Positions 17,108 through 25,976 of a stretch of 64,000 bases of DNA are shown here, one piece after another. A program made the translations under genes and the position numbers. The stretch is from Pseudomonas sp. SLFW (lineage in GTDB: Bacteria; Pseudomonadota; Gammaproteobacteria; Pseudomonadales; Pseudomonadaceae), in assembly GCF_009905615.1 (NCBI RefSeq), contig NZ_JAAAKW010000018.1, positions 1 to 64,000 on the forward strand, given 5' to 3'. The notes beneath the pieces are model-generated. The model searched no databases, was not told the DNA's origin, and saw nothing but the letters and a program-made list of their open reading frames with translations. Every line of letters starts with the position of its first letter. Positions within the stretch are counted from its first letter, which is position 1.

Positions 17108-17896
17108 ATGAGCACTCATGCTGTATACGCTGACGCCGTCGGCAAGCGCACCTGGCCGCAATACCTGGGCTGGGGCATCTTCTTCGCGATGATGGCCTGG
17201 GCCTGGCACGGCGCCGAGATGAACCCGCTGGCGCTGGTCCGCGACTCCGGCAACATGGCGACCTTCGCCGCCGACTTCTTCCCCCCAGATTTCCACGAAT
17301 GGCGCTCGTACCTCCAAGAGATGATCGTCACGGTGCACATCGCCTTGTGGGGCACGCTGCTGGCGATCGTATGCTCGGTGCCGCTGGGCGTGCTCTGCGC
17401 CGACAACATCACCCCGTGGTGGATTCATCAACCGCTGCGCCGGGTCATGGATTCGTTCCGCTCCATCAATGAAATGGTCTTCGCGATGCTATTTGTGGTC
17501 GCGGTGGGTCTTGGGCCGTTTGCCGGTGTTCTGGCGTTGTGGATCAGCACCACGGGCGTGCTGGCCAAGCTCTTCGCCGAGGCCGTCGAAGCCATCGATC
17601 CAGGCCCGGTGGAAGGGGTGCGCGCCACCGGTGCCAGCGCCTTGCAGGAAGTGATCTTCGGGGTTATCCCGCAAGTCATGCCGCTGTGGATTTCCTACGC
17701 CTTGTACCGCTTCGAATCCAACGTGCGCTCGGCGACGGTGGTGGGGATGGTCGGCGCGGGTGGCATCGGCGTGATCCTCTGGGAAAACATCCGCGCGTTT
17801 CAGTTCACCCAGACCTGTTCGGTGCTGCTGGTGATCATCGTGGTGGTCAGCGTCATCGACATCTTCTCCCAGCGCCTGCGCAAGCAGTTCATCTAA
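17108..17896 (+). CDS. phnE: Phosphonate ABC transporter permease PhnE
   Basis: A 262-residue inner-membrane permease with about six transmembrane helices. The first is near residues 17-35, and the core has the binding-protein-dependent EAA-type loop EAVEAIDPGPVEGVRATGASALQEVIFGVIPQ cut into helices, followed by MVGAGGIGVIL. It forms the transport channel with PhnC and PhnD. Length matches E. coli PhnE. It lies 94 bp after phnD and ends 39 bp before phnF. Confidence 0.95.
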   Translation: MSTHAVYADAVGKRTWPQYLGWGIFFAMMAWAWHGAEMNPLALVRDSGNMATFAADFFPPDFHEWRSYLQEMIVTVHIALWGTLLAIVCSVPLGVLCADNITPWWIHQPLRRVMDSFRSINEMVFAMLFVVAVGLGPFAGVLALWISTTGVLAKLFAEAVEAIDPGPVEGVRATGASALQEVIFGVIPQVMPLWISYALYRFESNVRSATVVGMVGAGGIGVILWENIRAFQFTQTCSVLLVIIVVVSVIDIFSQRLRKQFI

Positions 17897-17911
17897 CGAT
17901 CACGACAGGAG

Positions 17912-17931
17912 AGGGTGCGAACCCTTTTTTT
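17912..17931 (+). terminator. Small hairpin with T-tract directly before phnF
   Basis: AGGGT and ACCCT form a 5-bp stem with a GCGA loop, followed by six T. It lies between phnE and phnF, 4 bp before the phnF ATG, and occupies the place where a ribosome site would normally be. The stem is short, so it may attenuate rather than end transcription. Confidence 0.5.
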
Positions 17932-17935
17932 AGCC

Positions 17936-18640
17936 ATGCACTTGTCTAGACAATCCGAACCCGTCTACCGGGAACTCGCAGACACCCTGCGTAACGAGCT
18001 GAACCACTACATCGCCGGTGAGTTCCTGCCTGCTGAAACCCAGCTGGCCGCGCGCTTCGACGTCAACCGCCACACCGTGCGCCGGGCCATCGACGAATTG
18101 GTGCGCGAAGGCAGCCTGTTGCGCCGCCAGGGCAAAGGCACGCAGGTGCTAGGCCGTCCGCTGGTGTACCCGGTGGCCGCCGAAAGTGCCTACAGCCAGT
18201 CGTTGTCGGCCTTGGGGCACGGTGTTGAGGCGGTGTTGCTGCAGCGCCGTCACTGTGTCGCGACCCGTGAAGAGGCCGAGCATCTGGGCCTTGAAGAACA
18301 CGCGCCGCTGATCGAATTGCAAACCCTGCGGCGCCTCGACGGCCAGCCGGTGAGCCTGATCCGCCACCGCTATTGCGCCAGCCGTGCCGCCCTGGTGGCC
18401 GATTACAAAAACGGCTCGGTGCGCCAGTACCTCGCGTCCCGCGACCTGCCGTTGACCCGCACCTTCAGCCTGATCGGCGCCCGGCTGCCCAGCCGCGAAG
18501 AGGCCGGCGTGTTGCTGATGCCGCGCCACTTGCCCGCGCTGACGGTGCTCACCCTTTCCCGCGATGCCGACGGACACCCGGTGGAGATTGCCCATTCCAC
18601 CAGCCGCTCCGACCGCTTCCAGTATCAGATCGTCACCTGA
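17936..18640 (+). CDS. phnF: GntR-family regulator PhnF (HutC/UTRA type)
   Basis: A 234-residue regulator. The N-terminal GntR winged helix (residues about 8-70) has LAARFDVNRHTVRRAIDELVREG, and the C-terminal UTRA ligand-binding domain has LIELQTLRRLDGQPVSLIRHRY. In phn operons it represses or modulates expression in response to phosphonate-pathway metabolites. The ATG at 17936 has no good ribosome site: AGGAG lies 23 nt upstream with a hairpin in between. A GTG at 17915 would be only 2 nt from AGGAG. The gene is embedded in the operon and its stop lies 14 bp before phnG. Confidence 0.92.
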   Translation: MHLSRQSEPVYRELADTLRNELNHYIAGEFLPAETQLAARFDVNRHTVRRAIDELVREGSLLRRQGKGTQVLGRPLVYPVAAESAYSQSLSALGHGVEAVLLQRRHCVATREEAEHLGLEEHAPLIELQTLRRLDGQPVSLIRHRYCASRAALVADYKNGSVRQYLASRDLPLTRTFSLIGARLPSREEAGVLLMPRHLPALTVLTLSRDADGHPVEIAHSTSRSDRFQYQIVT

Positions 18641-18654
18641 TGGAGATGCCCTCG

Positions 18655-19122
18655 ATGACTGCTTCATCCGCTTTCACCACGCCCCCCGAACACGCGGCAC
18701 GCCAGCACTGGATCGGCGTGTTGTCCCGCACGCAACGCAAGGATTTGCAGCCTCACGAAGACGCCCTGCGCGACGTCGAGTATCAGCTGATCCGCGCCCC
18801 TGAAATTGGCATGACCCTGGTCCGTGGCCGCATGGGCGGCAGCGGGGCAGCGTTCAACCTCGGCGAGATGACTGTGACCCGCTGCGTGGTGCGCCTCGGC
18901 GACGGGCGCACCGGTTACAGCTACCTGGCTGGGCGCGACAAGGCCCACGCCGAACTGGCCGCCCTGGCCGACGCTCACCTGCAAGGCGCGCAACAGGCCC
19001 ACTGGCTGCGCGAACTGATCGAACCGCTGGCCAAGGCCCACGCCGAACGCCGGTCCCAACAACACGCCGAAACCGCCGCGACCAAGGTGGACTTCTTCAC
19101 GCTGGTTCGAGGAGAAAACTGA
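18655..19122 (+). CDS. phnG: C-P lyase subunit PhnG
   Basis: A 155-residue subunit of the C-P lyase core complex PhnGHIJ. With PhnH, PhnI and PhnL it helps displace adenine from ATP by the phosphonate to form the ribose 5-triphosphate phosphonate. The family segment RAPEIGMTLVRGRMGGSGAAF (split by a turn) followed by FNLGEMTVTRCVVRL and GRDKAHAELAALADA is clear. The start at 18655 has GGAG 9 nt upstream; ATGs at 18640 and 18646 are also in frame and would overlap the phnF stop. The stop codon overlaps phnH (TGATG). Confidence 0.94.
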   Translation: MTASSAFTTPPEHAARQHWIGVLSRTQRKDLQPHEDALRDVEYQLIRAPEIGMTLVRGRMGGSGAAFNLGEMTVTRCVVRLGDGRTGYSYLAGRDKAHAELAALADAHLQGAQQAHWLRELIEPLAKAHAERRSQQHAETAATKVDFFTLVRGEN

Positions 19123-19739
19123 TGAACACGACGCTCGCCACCGCTTCGCTTTTACAGCCTGCCTTCGCCGACCCGGTGCTGGACGCCCAGCGCAGTTTCC
19201 GCGCTGCCCTCAAGGCCCTCGCCGGACCGGGCGTGGCCCAGAGCCTGTCCTCGGCGCAAATCCCGCCGCACCTCGAAGGCCTCGCCTCGGCCAGTCACGC
19301 CCTGTGCCTTGCCTTGCTGGACGTCGACACGCCGCTGTGGCTCGCCCCCACATTCGACACCCAGGCGATTCGCGCCAACCTGACCTTTCACTGCGGTTGC
19401 CCCATCGTCAGCGACCGCCAGAACGCACGCTTTGCCTTGCTCGATGACAGCCAGCTCCATGACCTGAGCGGCTTCGACCTGGGCAACGACCGCTACCCCG
19501 ATCAGTCCTGCACGTTGCTGGTTCAGTTGCCGAGCCTGCAAGGCGGTCGCCAGTTGGCCTGGCAAGGGCCGGGCATCGAAAGCAAAAACCACGTCAGCCT
19601 GCCGTTGCAGGACGCCTTCTGGGCCGAGCGCAGCGCACGCAACGATTTTCCCCGTGGCATCGACGTGTTCTTCGTTGCGGGCAGCGAGTTGATGGGACTG
19701 CCGCGCAGCACCCGCGTCCTGTCGAATGGAGGTGTCTGA
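19122..19739 (+). CDS. phnH: C-P lyase subunit PhnH
   Basis: A 205-residue PhnH with the QRSFRAALKALAGPG N-terminal helix and the FHCGCPIV segment typical of the family. PhnH is a structural subunit of the PhnGHIJ core and resembles a PLP-transferase fold without a cofactor. It overlaps both neighbours by 1 bp, which fits tight translational coupling and equal stoichiometry of the complex. Confidence 0.95.
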   Translation: MNTTLATASLLQPAFADPVLDAQRSFRAALKALAGPGVAQSLSSAQIPPHLEGLASASHALCLALLDVDTPLWLAPTFDTQAIRANLTFHCGCPIVSDRQNARFALLDDSQLHDLSGFDLGNDRYPDQSCTLLVQLPSLQGGRQLAWQGPGIESKNHVSLPLQDAFWAERSARNDFPRGIDVFFVAGSELMGLPRSTRVLSNGGV

Positions 19740-20812
19740 TGTACGTTGCCGTGAAAGGTGGCGAACAGGCCATCGACAACGCTCACAAGTTGCTCGCAAA
19801 AAAGCGCCGGGGTGACACCTCCGTCGCGGAACTGGGCGTCGAACAGATTCGTCAGCAACTGCCCCTGGCCGTCGCTCGGGTGATGACCGAAGGTTCGCTG
19901 TACGACACCGAACTCGCCGCGCTGGCGATCAAGCAGGCAGCGGGCGATCTGGTGGAAGCGATCTTCCTGCTGCGCGCCTATCGCACCACGCTGCCGCGCT
20001 TCGCCGCGAGCCTGCCTATCGACACCTCGGCGATGCAGATCAGCCGTCGACTGTCGGCAACCTTCAAGGACGTGCCCGGCGGTCAACTGCTCGGCCCGAC
20101 CTTCGACTACACCCACCGCCTGCTGGATTTCACCCTGCTGGCGGAAGGCGTGTTCCCCGGTCCGCAAACCCGCCCTGACGCCACTGTCGAGGCCTGTCCT
20201 CGGGTCTCGGGTCTGTTGGCGAAAGAAGGCTTGATCAAGGACGAACCGGACACCGGTGCGCCGGTCGCCGACATCACCCGCGAGCCGCTGGAATACCCGG
20301 CCAGCCGCGCCGAGCGCCTGCAAGCGCTGGCCCGTGGCGACGAAGGTTTCCTGTTGGCGCTGGGCTATTCGACCCAACGGGGCTACGGCCGCAATCACCC
20401 GTTTGCCGGGGAGATTCGTGTCGGTGAGGTCGAGGTGTGGATCGAGCCGGAGGAACTGGGCTTTCCGATTTCCATCGGCGCCATCGAGGTCACCGAGTGC
20501 GAGATGGTCAACCAGTTCGTAGGTTCGGCCACCGAGCTGCCGCAGTTCACCCGGGGTTACGGCCTGACCTTTGGCCACGCCGAGCGCAAGGCCATGGGCA
20601 TGGCGCTGGTGGACCGCTCGCTGCGCGCCGGGGAGTACGCCGAAGAAGTCGTCTCGCCCGCGCAACAGGAAGAATTCGTCCTCGCTCACTGCGACAACGT
20701 CGATGCCTCGGGCTTCGTGTCGCACCTGAAACTGCCGCACTACGTGGACTTCCAGGCCGAACTGGAACTGGTCCGCAAGCTGCGCGCGCCTGCAAAGGAG
20801 TCGGCCCAATGA
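19739..20812 (+). CDS. phnI: C-P lyase subunit PhnI (nucleosidase component)
   Basis: A 357-residue PhnI, close to the usual 354-370 residues. It begins MYVAVKGGEQAIDNAHKLL, the conserved N-terminus, and contains RGYGRNHPFAGEIR-like and GEVEVWIEPEELGFPISIG segments. PhnI attacks the glycosidic bond of MgATP, using the phosphonate as nucleophile, together with PhnG, H and L. The end overlaps phnJ by 4 bp (ATGA). Confidence 0.95.
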   Translation: MYVAVKGGEQAIDNAHKLLAKKRRGDTSVAELGVEQIRQQLPLAVARVMTEGSLYDTELAALAIKQAAGDLVEAIFLLRAYRTTLPRFAASLPIDTSAMQISRRLSATFKDVPGGQLLGPTFDYTHRLLDFTLLAEGVFPGPQTRPDATVEACPRVSGLLAKEGLIKDEPDTGAPVADITREPLEYPASRAERLQALARGDEGFLLALGYSTQRGYGRNHPFAGEIRVGEVEVWIEPEELGFPISIGAIEVTECEMVNQFVGSATELPQFTRGYGLTFGHAERKAMGMALVDRSLRAGEYAEEVVSPAQQEEFVLAHCDNVDASGFVSHLKLPHYVDFQAELELVRKLRAPAKESAQ

Positions 20813-21696
20813 ACGCCGCCACTGACCCTCGACAACAACCTCGCCCGCAGCGCGACGAGGCGTACAACTTCGCCTACCTGGACGAACAGACCAAACGCAT
20901 GATCCGTCGCGGTCTGCTCAAGGCCGTGGCGATTCCCGGTTACCAAGTGCCGTTCGGCGGCCGTGAAATGCCACTGCCCTATGGTTGGGGCACCGGCGGC
21001 ATGCAGCTGACCGCCGCAATCCTCGGCGCCGAAGACGTGCTCAAGGTCATCGACCAGGGCGCTGACGACACTACCAACGCGGTGTCGATCCGCCGCTTCT
21101 TCGCCCGCACCGCTGGCGTCGAAACCACCGAGCGCACCACGGACGCGACGATCATCCAGACCCGCCACCGCATGCCGGAAACGCCGCTGCACGCCGGTCA
21201 GATCATGGTCTTGCAGGTACCGATTCCCGAACCGCTGCGCTTCATCGAGCCGTCGGAGACCGAAACCCGCACCATGCACGCGCTCAACGATTACGGGGTG
21301 ATGCACGTCAAGCTGTACGAAGACATCGCCACCTTCGGCCACATCGCCACGGCCTACGCCTACCCGGTCATGGTGGACGAGCGCTACGTGACGGACCCGT
21401 CGCCGATCCCGAAATTCGACAACCCGAAACTCGACATGAACCCGGCACTGATGCTGTTTGGCGCCGGTCGCGAGAAGCGCCTTTACGCCATTCCGCCGTA
21501 CACCCGCGTCACCAGCCTGGACTTCGAGGATCACCCCTTCGAAGTGCAGAAGTGGACACACAACTGCGCCATCTGCGGCAGCCATGACTCGTTCCTCGAC
21601 GAGCTGATTCTCGACGATCAAGGCACCCAGAGCTTTGTCTGTTCCGACACCGACTATTGCGCGCAACGGGTCAACGAGGGGAGGGCGAAGCCATGA
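20809..21696 (+). CDS. phnJ: C-P lyase PhnJ (radical SAM C-P bond-cleaving subunit)
   Basis: A 295-residue PhnJ. Four Cys at residues 253, 256, 278 and 284 keep exactly the spacing of E. coli C241/C244/C266/C272, which ligate the 4Fe-4S cluster and supply the thiyl radical. GTGGMQLTAAILGAEDVLKV and FEDHPFEVQKW are conserved family segments. It cleaves ribose-1-phosphonate-5-phosphate to 5-phosphoribosyl 1,2-cyclic phosphate and an alkane. It overlaps phnI and phnK by 4 bp each. Confidence 0.97.
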   Translation: MNAATDPRQQPRPQRDEAYNFAYLDEQTKRMIRRGLLKAVAIPGYQVPFGGREMPLPYGWGTGGMQLTAAILGAEDVLKVIDQGADDTTNAVSIRRFFARTAGVETTERTTDATIIQTRHRMPETPLHAGQIMVLQVPIPEPLRFIEPSETETRTMHALNDYGVMHVKLYEDIATFGHIATAYAYPVMVDERYVTDPSPIPKFDNPKLDMNPALMLFGAGREKRLYAIPPYTRVTSLDFEDHPFEVQKWTHNCAICGSHDSFLDELILDDQGTQSFVCSDTDYCAQRVNEGRAKP

Positions 21697-22508
21697 TCGC
21701 TGCCAGAAAGCTGCAACCGGAGGCGATCACCGATCGCAGCCAGCCGCTGCTCAAGGTCAAGGGCCTGGGCAAATTGTACGGCCCGGAAAAGGGCTGCCAG
21801 AACGTGAGTTTCGACCTGTACCCCGGCGAAGTGCTGGGCATCGTCGGCGAGTCGGGCTCGGGCAAATCGACCTTGCTGTCGCTGCTCAGTGGCCGTTGCC
21901 CGCCAGACAGCGGCGTCATCGATTACCGCGACACGCAAGGCCATTGGCTGGACCTCTACAGCGCCAGCGAAGCCCAGCGCCGCACCTTGCTGCGCACCGA
22001 GTGGGGCTTCGTCGAGCAGAATCCTCGCGACGGTCTGCGCATGGCGGTTTCGGCAGGCGCCAACATCGGCGAACGCTTGATGGCTCAGGGCGTGCGCAAT
22101 TACCAGCAACTGCGCGCAGCGGGGCTGGACTGGCTGAATCAGGTGGAAATCGACCCGGCGCGCATCGACGACCTGCCCCGGACTTTTTCCGGCGGCATGC
22201 AACAGCGTTTGCAGATTGCCCGCAACCTCGTGTCCGGCCCGCGTCTGGTGTTCATGGACGAGCCCACCGGCGGCCTCGATGTGTCGGTACAAGCGCGTTT
22301 GCTCGACCTGATGCGCGGCCTGGTGCGTGAGCTTGACCTGGCGGTGGTCATCGTCACTCACGACCTGGCCGTGGCCCGTCTGCTGGCCGACCGGCTGATG
22401 GTGATGCGCCGTTCCCACGTCGTCGAAACCGGCTTGACCGATCAGATCCTCGACGACCCGCAACACCCGTATTCGCAGTTGCTGGTCTCTTCCGTGCTGC
22501 AACCTTGA
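21693..22508 (+). CDS. phnK: C-P lyase system ATP-binding protein PhnK
   Basis: A 271-residue ABC-type ATPase. Walker A is GESGSGKST (about residues 53-61), the signature is FSGGMQQR and Walker B is LVFMDEPTGGLDVS. PhnK docks on the PhnJ face of the core complex and drives its turnover rather than transport. The start at 21693 overlaps the phnJ stop (ATGA). Confidence 0.95.
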   Translation: MIAARKLQPEAITDRSQPLLKVKGLGKLYGPEKGCQNVSFDLYPGEVLGIVGESGSGKSTLLSLLSGRCPPDSGVIDYRDTQGHWLDLYSASEAQRRTLLRTEWGFVEQNPRDGLRMAVSAGANIGERLMAQGVRNYQQLRAAGLDWLNQVEIDPARIDDLPRTFSGGMQQRLQIARNLVSGPRLVFMDEPTGGLDVSVQARLLDLMRGLVRELDLAVVIVTHDLAVARLLADRLMVMRRSHVVETGLTDQILDDPQHPYSQLLVSSVLQP

Positions 22509-22542
22509 ATGCAGCCCTGACCCGACTTTTGGAGTGGCTTTG

Positions 22543-23274
22543 ATGAACACGCTGATCGAGGTCCAGGACCTCTCGAAAACCTTCACCCTGCACCAGCAGA
22601 ACGGGGTGGTGCTCAACGTGCTGCGCGGCCTGAATTTCTCGGTGCGCGGCGGCGAATGCCTGGTGCTGCACGGGCATTCCGGCGCGGGCAAAAGCACCTT
22701 GCTGCGCACGCTGTACGGCAACTACCTGCCTGCGGGCGGCAGCATTCGGGTGAAGCATCAGAACCAATGGCTGGAACTGGTCGGTGCCGAGCCTCGGCAA
22801 GTGCTGGAAGTGCGTCGGCAGACGCTGGGCTACGTCAGCCAGTTTTTGCGGGTGATCCCTCGGGTTGCCACGCTTGACGTGGTGATGGAACCGGCCTTGG
22901 CCCGTGGCTGGAGTCGCGAGGAAGCCAAGGCCCGCGCCGAGCTGTTGCTGGCCCGGCTGAACATTCCACAAAGCCTGTGGCAGCTGGCGCCGGGGACTTT
23001 TTCTGGCGGTGAGCAACAGCGCGTCAACATCGCCCGGGGTTTCATGGTGCCGTGGCCGGTGATGCTGCTCGACGAACCCACCGCGTCGCTGGACGACAGC
23101 AATCGTGCGGTGGTGCTGGAGCTGATCAACGAAGCCAAGCACGCCGGTGCCGCGCTGATCGGCATCTTCCACGACCGCCTGGCCCGCGAAGCGGTGTCCG
23201 ACCGCGTGCTCGACATGACCCCTCAACAACTGCCCGACAAGCACCTGACGGCCAAGGAGTTGCTGCAATGCTGA
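22543..23274 (+). CDS. phnL: C-P lyase system ATP-binding protein PhnL
   Basis: A 243-residue ABC-type ATPase. Walker A is GHSGAGKST (about residues 44-52), the signature is FSGGEQQR and Walker B is VMLLDEPTASLDDS. It acts with PhnGHI in the nucleosidase step and can pair with PhnK on the core complex. The start at 22543 follows GGAG. It overlaps phnM by 7 bp. Confidence 0.95.
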   Translation: MNTLIEVQDLSKTFTLHQQNGVVLNVLRGLNFSVRGGECLVLHGHSGAGKSTLLRTLYGNYLPAGGSIRVKHQNQWLELVGAEPRQVLEVRRQTLGYVSQFLRVIPRVATLDVVMEPALARGWSREEAKARAELLLARLNIPQSLWQLAPGTFSGGEQQRVNIARGFMVPWPVMLLDEPTASLDDSNRAVVLELINEAKHAGAALIGIFHDRLAREAVSDRVLDMTPQQLPDKHLTAKELLQC

Positions 23275-24431
23275 ACGAACAGATCCTGACCAACGCCCGC
23301 ATCGTCACTGCCGATCAGGTGTTCACCGGCACCGTCGTCCTGCGGGACGGGATGATCAGCGACGTGCAGACCGGCGTGAGTTATCTGCCTCAGTCTCAGA
23401 ACCTCGATGGCGATTACCTGCTGCCGGGGCTGGTCGAGCTGCACACCGACAACCTTGAAAAACACCTCAGCCCGCGTCCCGGTGTGGACTGGCCGTCGGC
23501 CTCGGCGGTGATCAGCCACGACGCGCAGATCATCGCGGCGGGCATCACCACGGTGTTCGACGCGCTGTCCATCGGCGACGTCAACCCCAAGGGCAAGCGC
23601 ATGCAGCAACTGCCGGGGATGGTCGAAGCTATCGCCAAGGCCAACGCCGCCGACATGACCCGCGCCGAACACCGCTTGCACCTGCGTTGCGAAGTCTGCC
23701 ATCCGGACACCCTCAGCGTGTTCCGCGACCTGGTGGAGCAGCCGTTGGTGCAACTGGTCTCGACCATGGACCATTCGCCGGGTCAGCGTCAGTTCGCCCT
23801 TGAATCCAAGTACCGTGAGTACTACATGGGCAAATACCACCTGAGCAATCAGCAGATGGATGAATTCATCGTCGAGCAGGTCGCCAATTCGAAGATTTAC
23901 AGTGACCGTTACCGCAAGGCCATCGTCGACATCTGCCTGGCGCGTGGCCTGTCGGTGGCCAGTCATGACGACGCGACGGTCGAGCACGTCGAGGAGTCCG
24001 CAGGCTATGGCATGACCATCGCCGAGTTCCCGACCACCCTGGAAGCGGCGCAGGCCTGCCGTCGTCTGGACATGAGCGTGCTGATGGGCGCGCCGAACAT
24101 CGTCCGTGGCGGCTCGCACTCCGGCAACATCGCGGCGGCGACCCTTGCTAAAGAAGGGCTACTGGATATTCTCTCCAGCGATTACTATCCGGCGAGTCTG
24201 TTGCAGGCCGCGTTCACCCTCGGTGCGCAACTGGACGACGATCAGCCGCAGACGGGCGCAGGGCTGGCAAAAGCCGTCACCACCGTAAGCCTGGCGCCCG
24301 CGCGTTCGGCGGGGTTGCAGGACCGTGGCGAGATCCGCGTCGGCCTGCGCGCCGATCTGATCCATGCCCGTGCCGTGGGCAACCTGCCGGTGATTCAGCA
24401 GGTCTGGCGACAAGCGAAGAGGGTTTTCTGA
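23268..24431 (+). CDS. phnM: RPnTP hydrolase PhnM
   Basis: A 387-residue amidohydrolase-superfamily enzyme with the metal motif LPGLVELHTDNLEKH near residues 49-63 and a later SHDDATVEHV strand with metal ligands. It removes pyrophosphate from ribose-1-phosphonate-5-triphosphate to give the 5-phosphate substrate of PhnJ. Length matches E. coli PhnM. It overlaps phnL by 7 bp and phnN by 1 bp. Confidence 0.95.
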   Translation: MLNEQILTNARIVTADQVFTGTVVLRDGMISDVQTGVSYLPQSQNLDGDYLLPGLVELHTDNLEKHLSPRPGVDWPSASAVISHDAQIIAAGITTVFDALSIGDVNPKGKRMQQLPGMVEAIAKANAADMTRAEHRLHLRCEVCHPDTLSVFRDLVEQPLVQLVSTMDHSPGQRQFALESKYREYYMGKYHLSNQQMDEFIVEQVANSKIYSDRYRKAIVDICLARGLSVASHDDATVEHVEESAGYGMTIAEFPTTLEAAQACRRLDMSVLMGAPNIVRGGSHSGNIAAATLAKEGLLDILSSDYYPASLLQAAFTLGAQLDDDQPQTGAGLAKAVTTVSLAPARSAGLQDRGEIRVGLRADLIHARAVGNLPVIQQVWRQAKRVF

Positions 24432-25012
24432 TGGCAGGCAGGTTGATCTATCTCATCGGACCGTCCGGTTCGGGCAAGGACAGCCTGCTGGATGCCGCGC
24501 GCGAACCCCTGGCCTCTCGGGGCTGCCGGATCGTGCGCCGGGTCATTACCCGTTCGGCGGAAGCCAAGGGCGAGGCGGCGCAGGCCGTCAGCGTCGAGCA
24601 ATTCGCCGAGATGCAGGCTCAGGGCGCGTTTGCCCTGAGCTGGTTCGCCAACGGCCTGCATTACGGTATCCCGAACGAGATCGATCAATGGCTGGCCGAC
24701 GGTCACGACGTGCTGATCAACGGTTCGCGGGGGCATCTGCCACAGGCGCGGGCGCGTTATCCCGATTTGTGGGTGGTGTTGCTGAGTGTCGATCAGGTGG
24801 TCTTGCGCCAGCGGTTGCTGGCGCGGGGCCGTGAGTCGGCGCAGGAGGTCGAGGCACGGCTGTCGCGCAACGCGCAGTTTGCCGATGACCTGCTGGCCGC
24901 TGCCGGGCCTGCGAACGGCGCATCGATTCTCTTGCTGGACAACTCCGGCGCACTGGAGCAGACCGTCGCCCGCTTGCTGCAACGCCTCGACCGGGAGCAC
25001 GCATGCGCCTGA
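24431..25012 (+). CDS. phnN: Ribose 1,5-bisphosphate phosphokinase PhnN
   Basis: A 193-residue P-loop kinase with Walker A GPSGSGKDS (residues 9-17) and guanylate-kinase-like RRVITRSAEAKGE. It phosphorylates ribose 1,5-bisphosphate to PRPP, returning the C-P lyase sugar product to nucleotide metabolism. The ATG overlaps the phnM stop, and the end overlaps phnP by 10 bp. Confidence 0.94.
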   Translation: MAGRLIYLIGPSGSGKDSLLDAAREPLASRGCRIVRRVITRSAEAKGEAAQAVSVEQFAEMQAQGAFALSWFANGLHYGIPNEIDQWLADGHDVLINGSRGHLPQARARYPDLWVVLLSVDQVVLRQRLLARGRESAQEVEARLSRNAQFADDLLAAAGPANGASILLLDNSGALEQTVARLLQRLDREHACA

Positions 25013-25752
25013 CGTTATTGGGCACCGGGGATGCGCGACAAGTGCCGGTCTACGGGTGTGAGTGCCCTGCATGCGAAGCGGCCCATGCCGATTCGCGCCT
25101 GCGTCGACGCCCGTGTTCGGCGCTGGTTGAACTGGGGGAGCAACGCTGGTTGATCGACAGCGGGCTGCCTGACCTCACCGAACGTTTTCCGCCGCGCAGC
25201 CTCAGCGGCATCCTCCAGACCCACTACCACGCCGACCACGCGCAAGGGCTGCTCCATCTGCGCTGGGGGCAGGGACTGGTGATCCCGGTGCACGGCCCGG
25301 CCGACCCGGAAGGGCTGTCGGACCTCTACAAGCACCCGGGCATTCTCGATTTCAGCCAACCGTTCGCCGCGTTCGAGTCGCGAACGTTTGGCGAGCTTCA
25401 AGTGACGGCCTTGCCGTTGCTGCATTCCAAACCGACGCTGGGGTATCTGCTGGAAGGCGGCGGACGCCGGATTGCGTACCTCACCGACACCGTGGGCTTG
25501 CCCAACGACACCGCCGCGTACCTGCGTGAGCGAGCGCTGGACGTGCTGATCCTCGACTGTTCGATGCCGCCTCAGCCCCAGACGCCGCGCAACCACAACG
25601 ATCTGAATCTGGCGTTGCAGATCATCGCGGATTTGCAACCGGGGCAGGGGGTGTTGACTCACGTGGGGCACACACTGGATGCGTGGTTAAGGGGCCATGA
25701 AAGGGAATTGCCGGGGCATGTGATCGTGGCGCGGGACGGAATGACGCTTTAA
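25003..25752 (+). CDS. phnP: Phosphoribosyl 1,2-cyclic phosphate phosphodiesterase PhnP
   Basis: A 249-residue metallo-beta-lactamase-fold enzyme. The metal-binding motif THYHADHAQGL is near residue 74, with further ligands expected in LTHVGHTLDAW near the C-terminus. YGCECPACEAAHAD at the N-terminus matches the extra zinc site of PhnP. It opens the 1,2-cyclic ribose phosphate made by PhnJ to ribose 1,5-bisphosphate, the PhnN substrate. It is the last gene of the operon; no phnO follows. Confidence 0.95.
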   Translation: MRLTLLGTGDARQVPVYGCECPACEAAHADSRLRRRPCSALVELGEQRWLIDSGLPDLTERFPPRSLSGILQTHYHADHAQGLLHLRWGQGLVIPVHGPADPEGLSDLYKHPGILDFSQPFAAFESRTFGELQVTALPLLHSKPTLGYLLEGGGRRIAYLTDTVGLPNDTAAYLRERALDVLILDCSMPPQPQTPRNHNDLNLALQIIADLQPGQGVLTHVGHTLDAWLRGHERELPGHVIVARDGMTL

Positions 25753-25976
25753 CGTCTTTTCCGCCTTAGTGGCGTCCTTGAGATGGCCCGCCTAACCGAT
25801 GCATCTTGATTGGCAGGCAAATTTTTCGCGAAGGTATTGGCTCCCATAGAGGCCCGGCCCAGAAGGGTGCGATCTTCCATCCGCAGGGGCCTCAAACCAG
25901 CACATATCTACAAGGCACATCCGCAAACCCGGTCTACGCTCAATTTTCCCTGCACCTTTCCCGGAGATTGCGCCCC

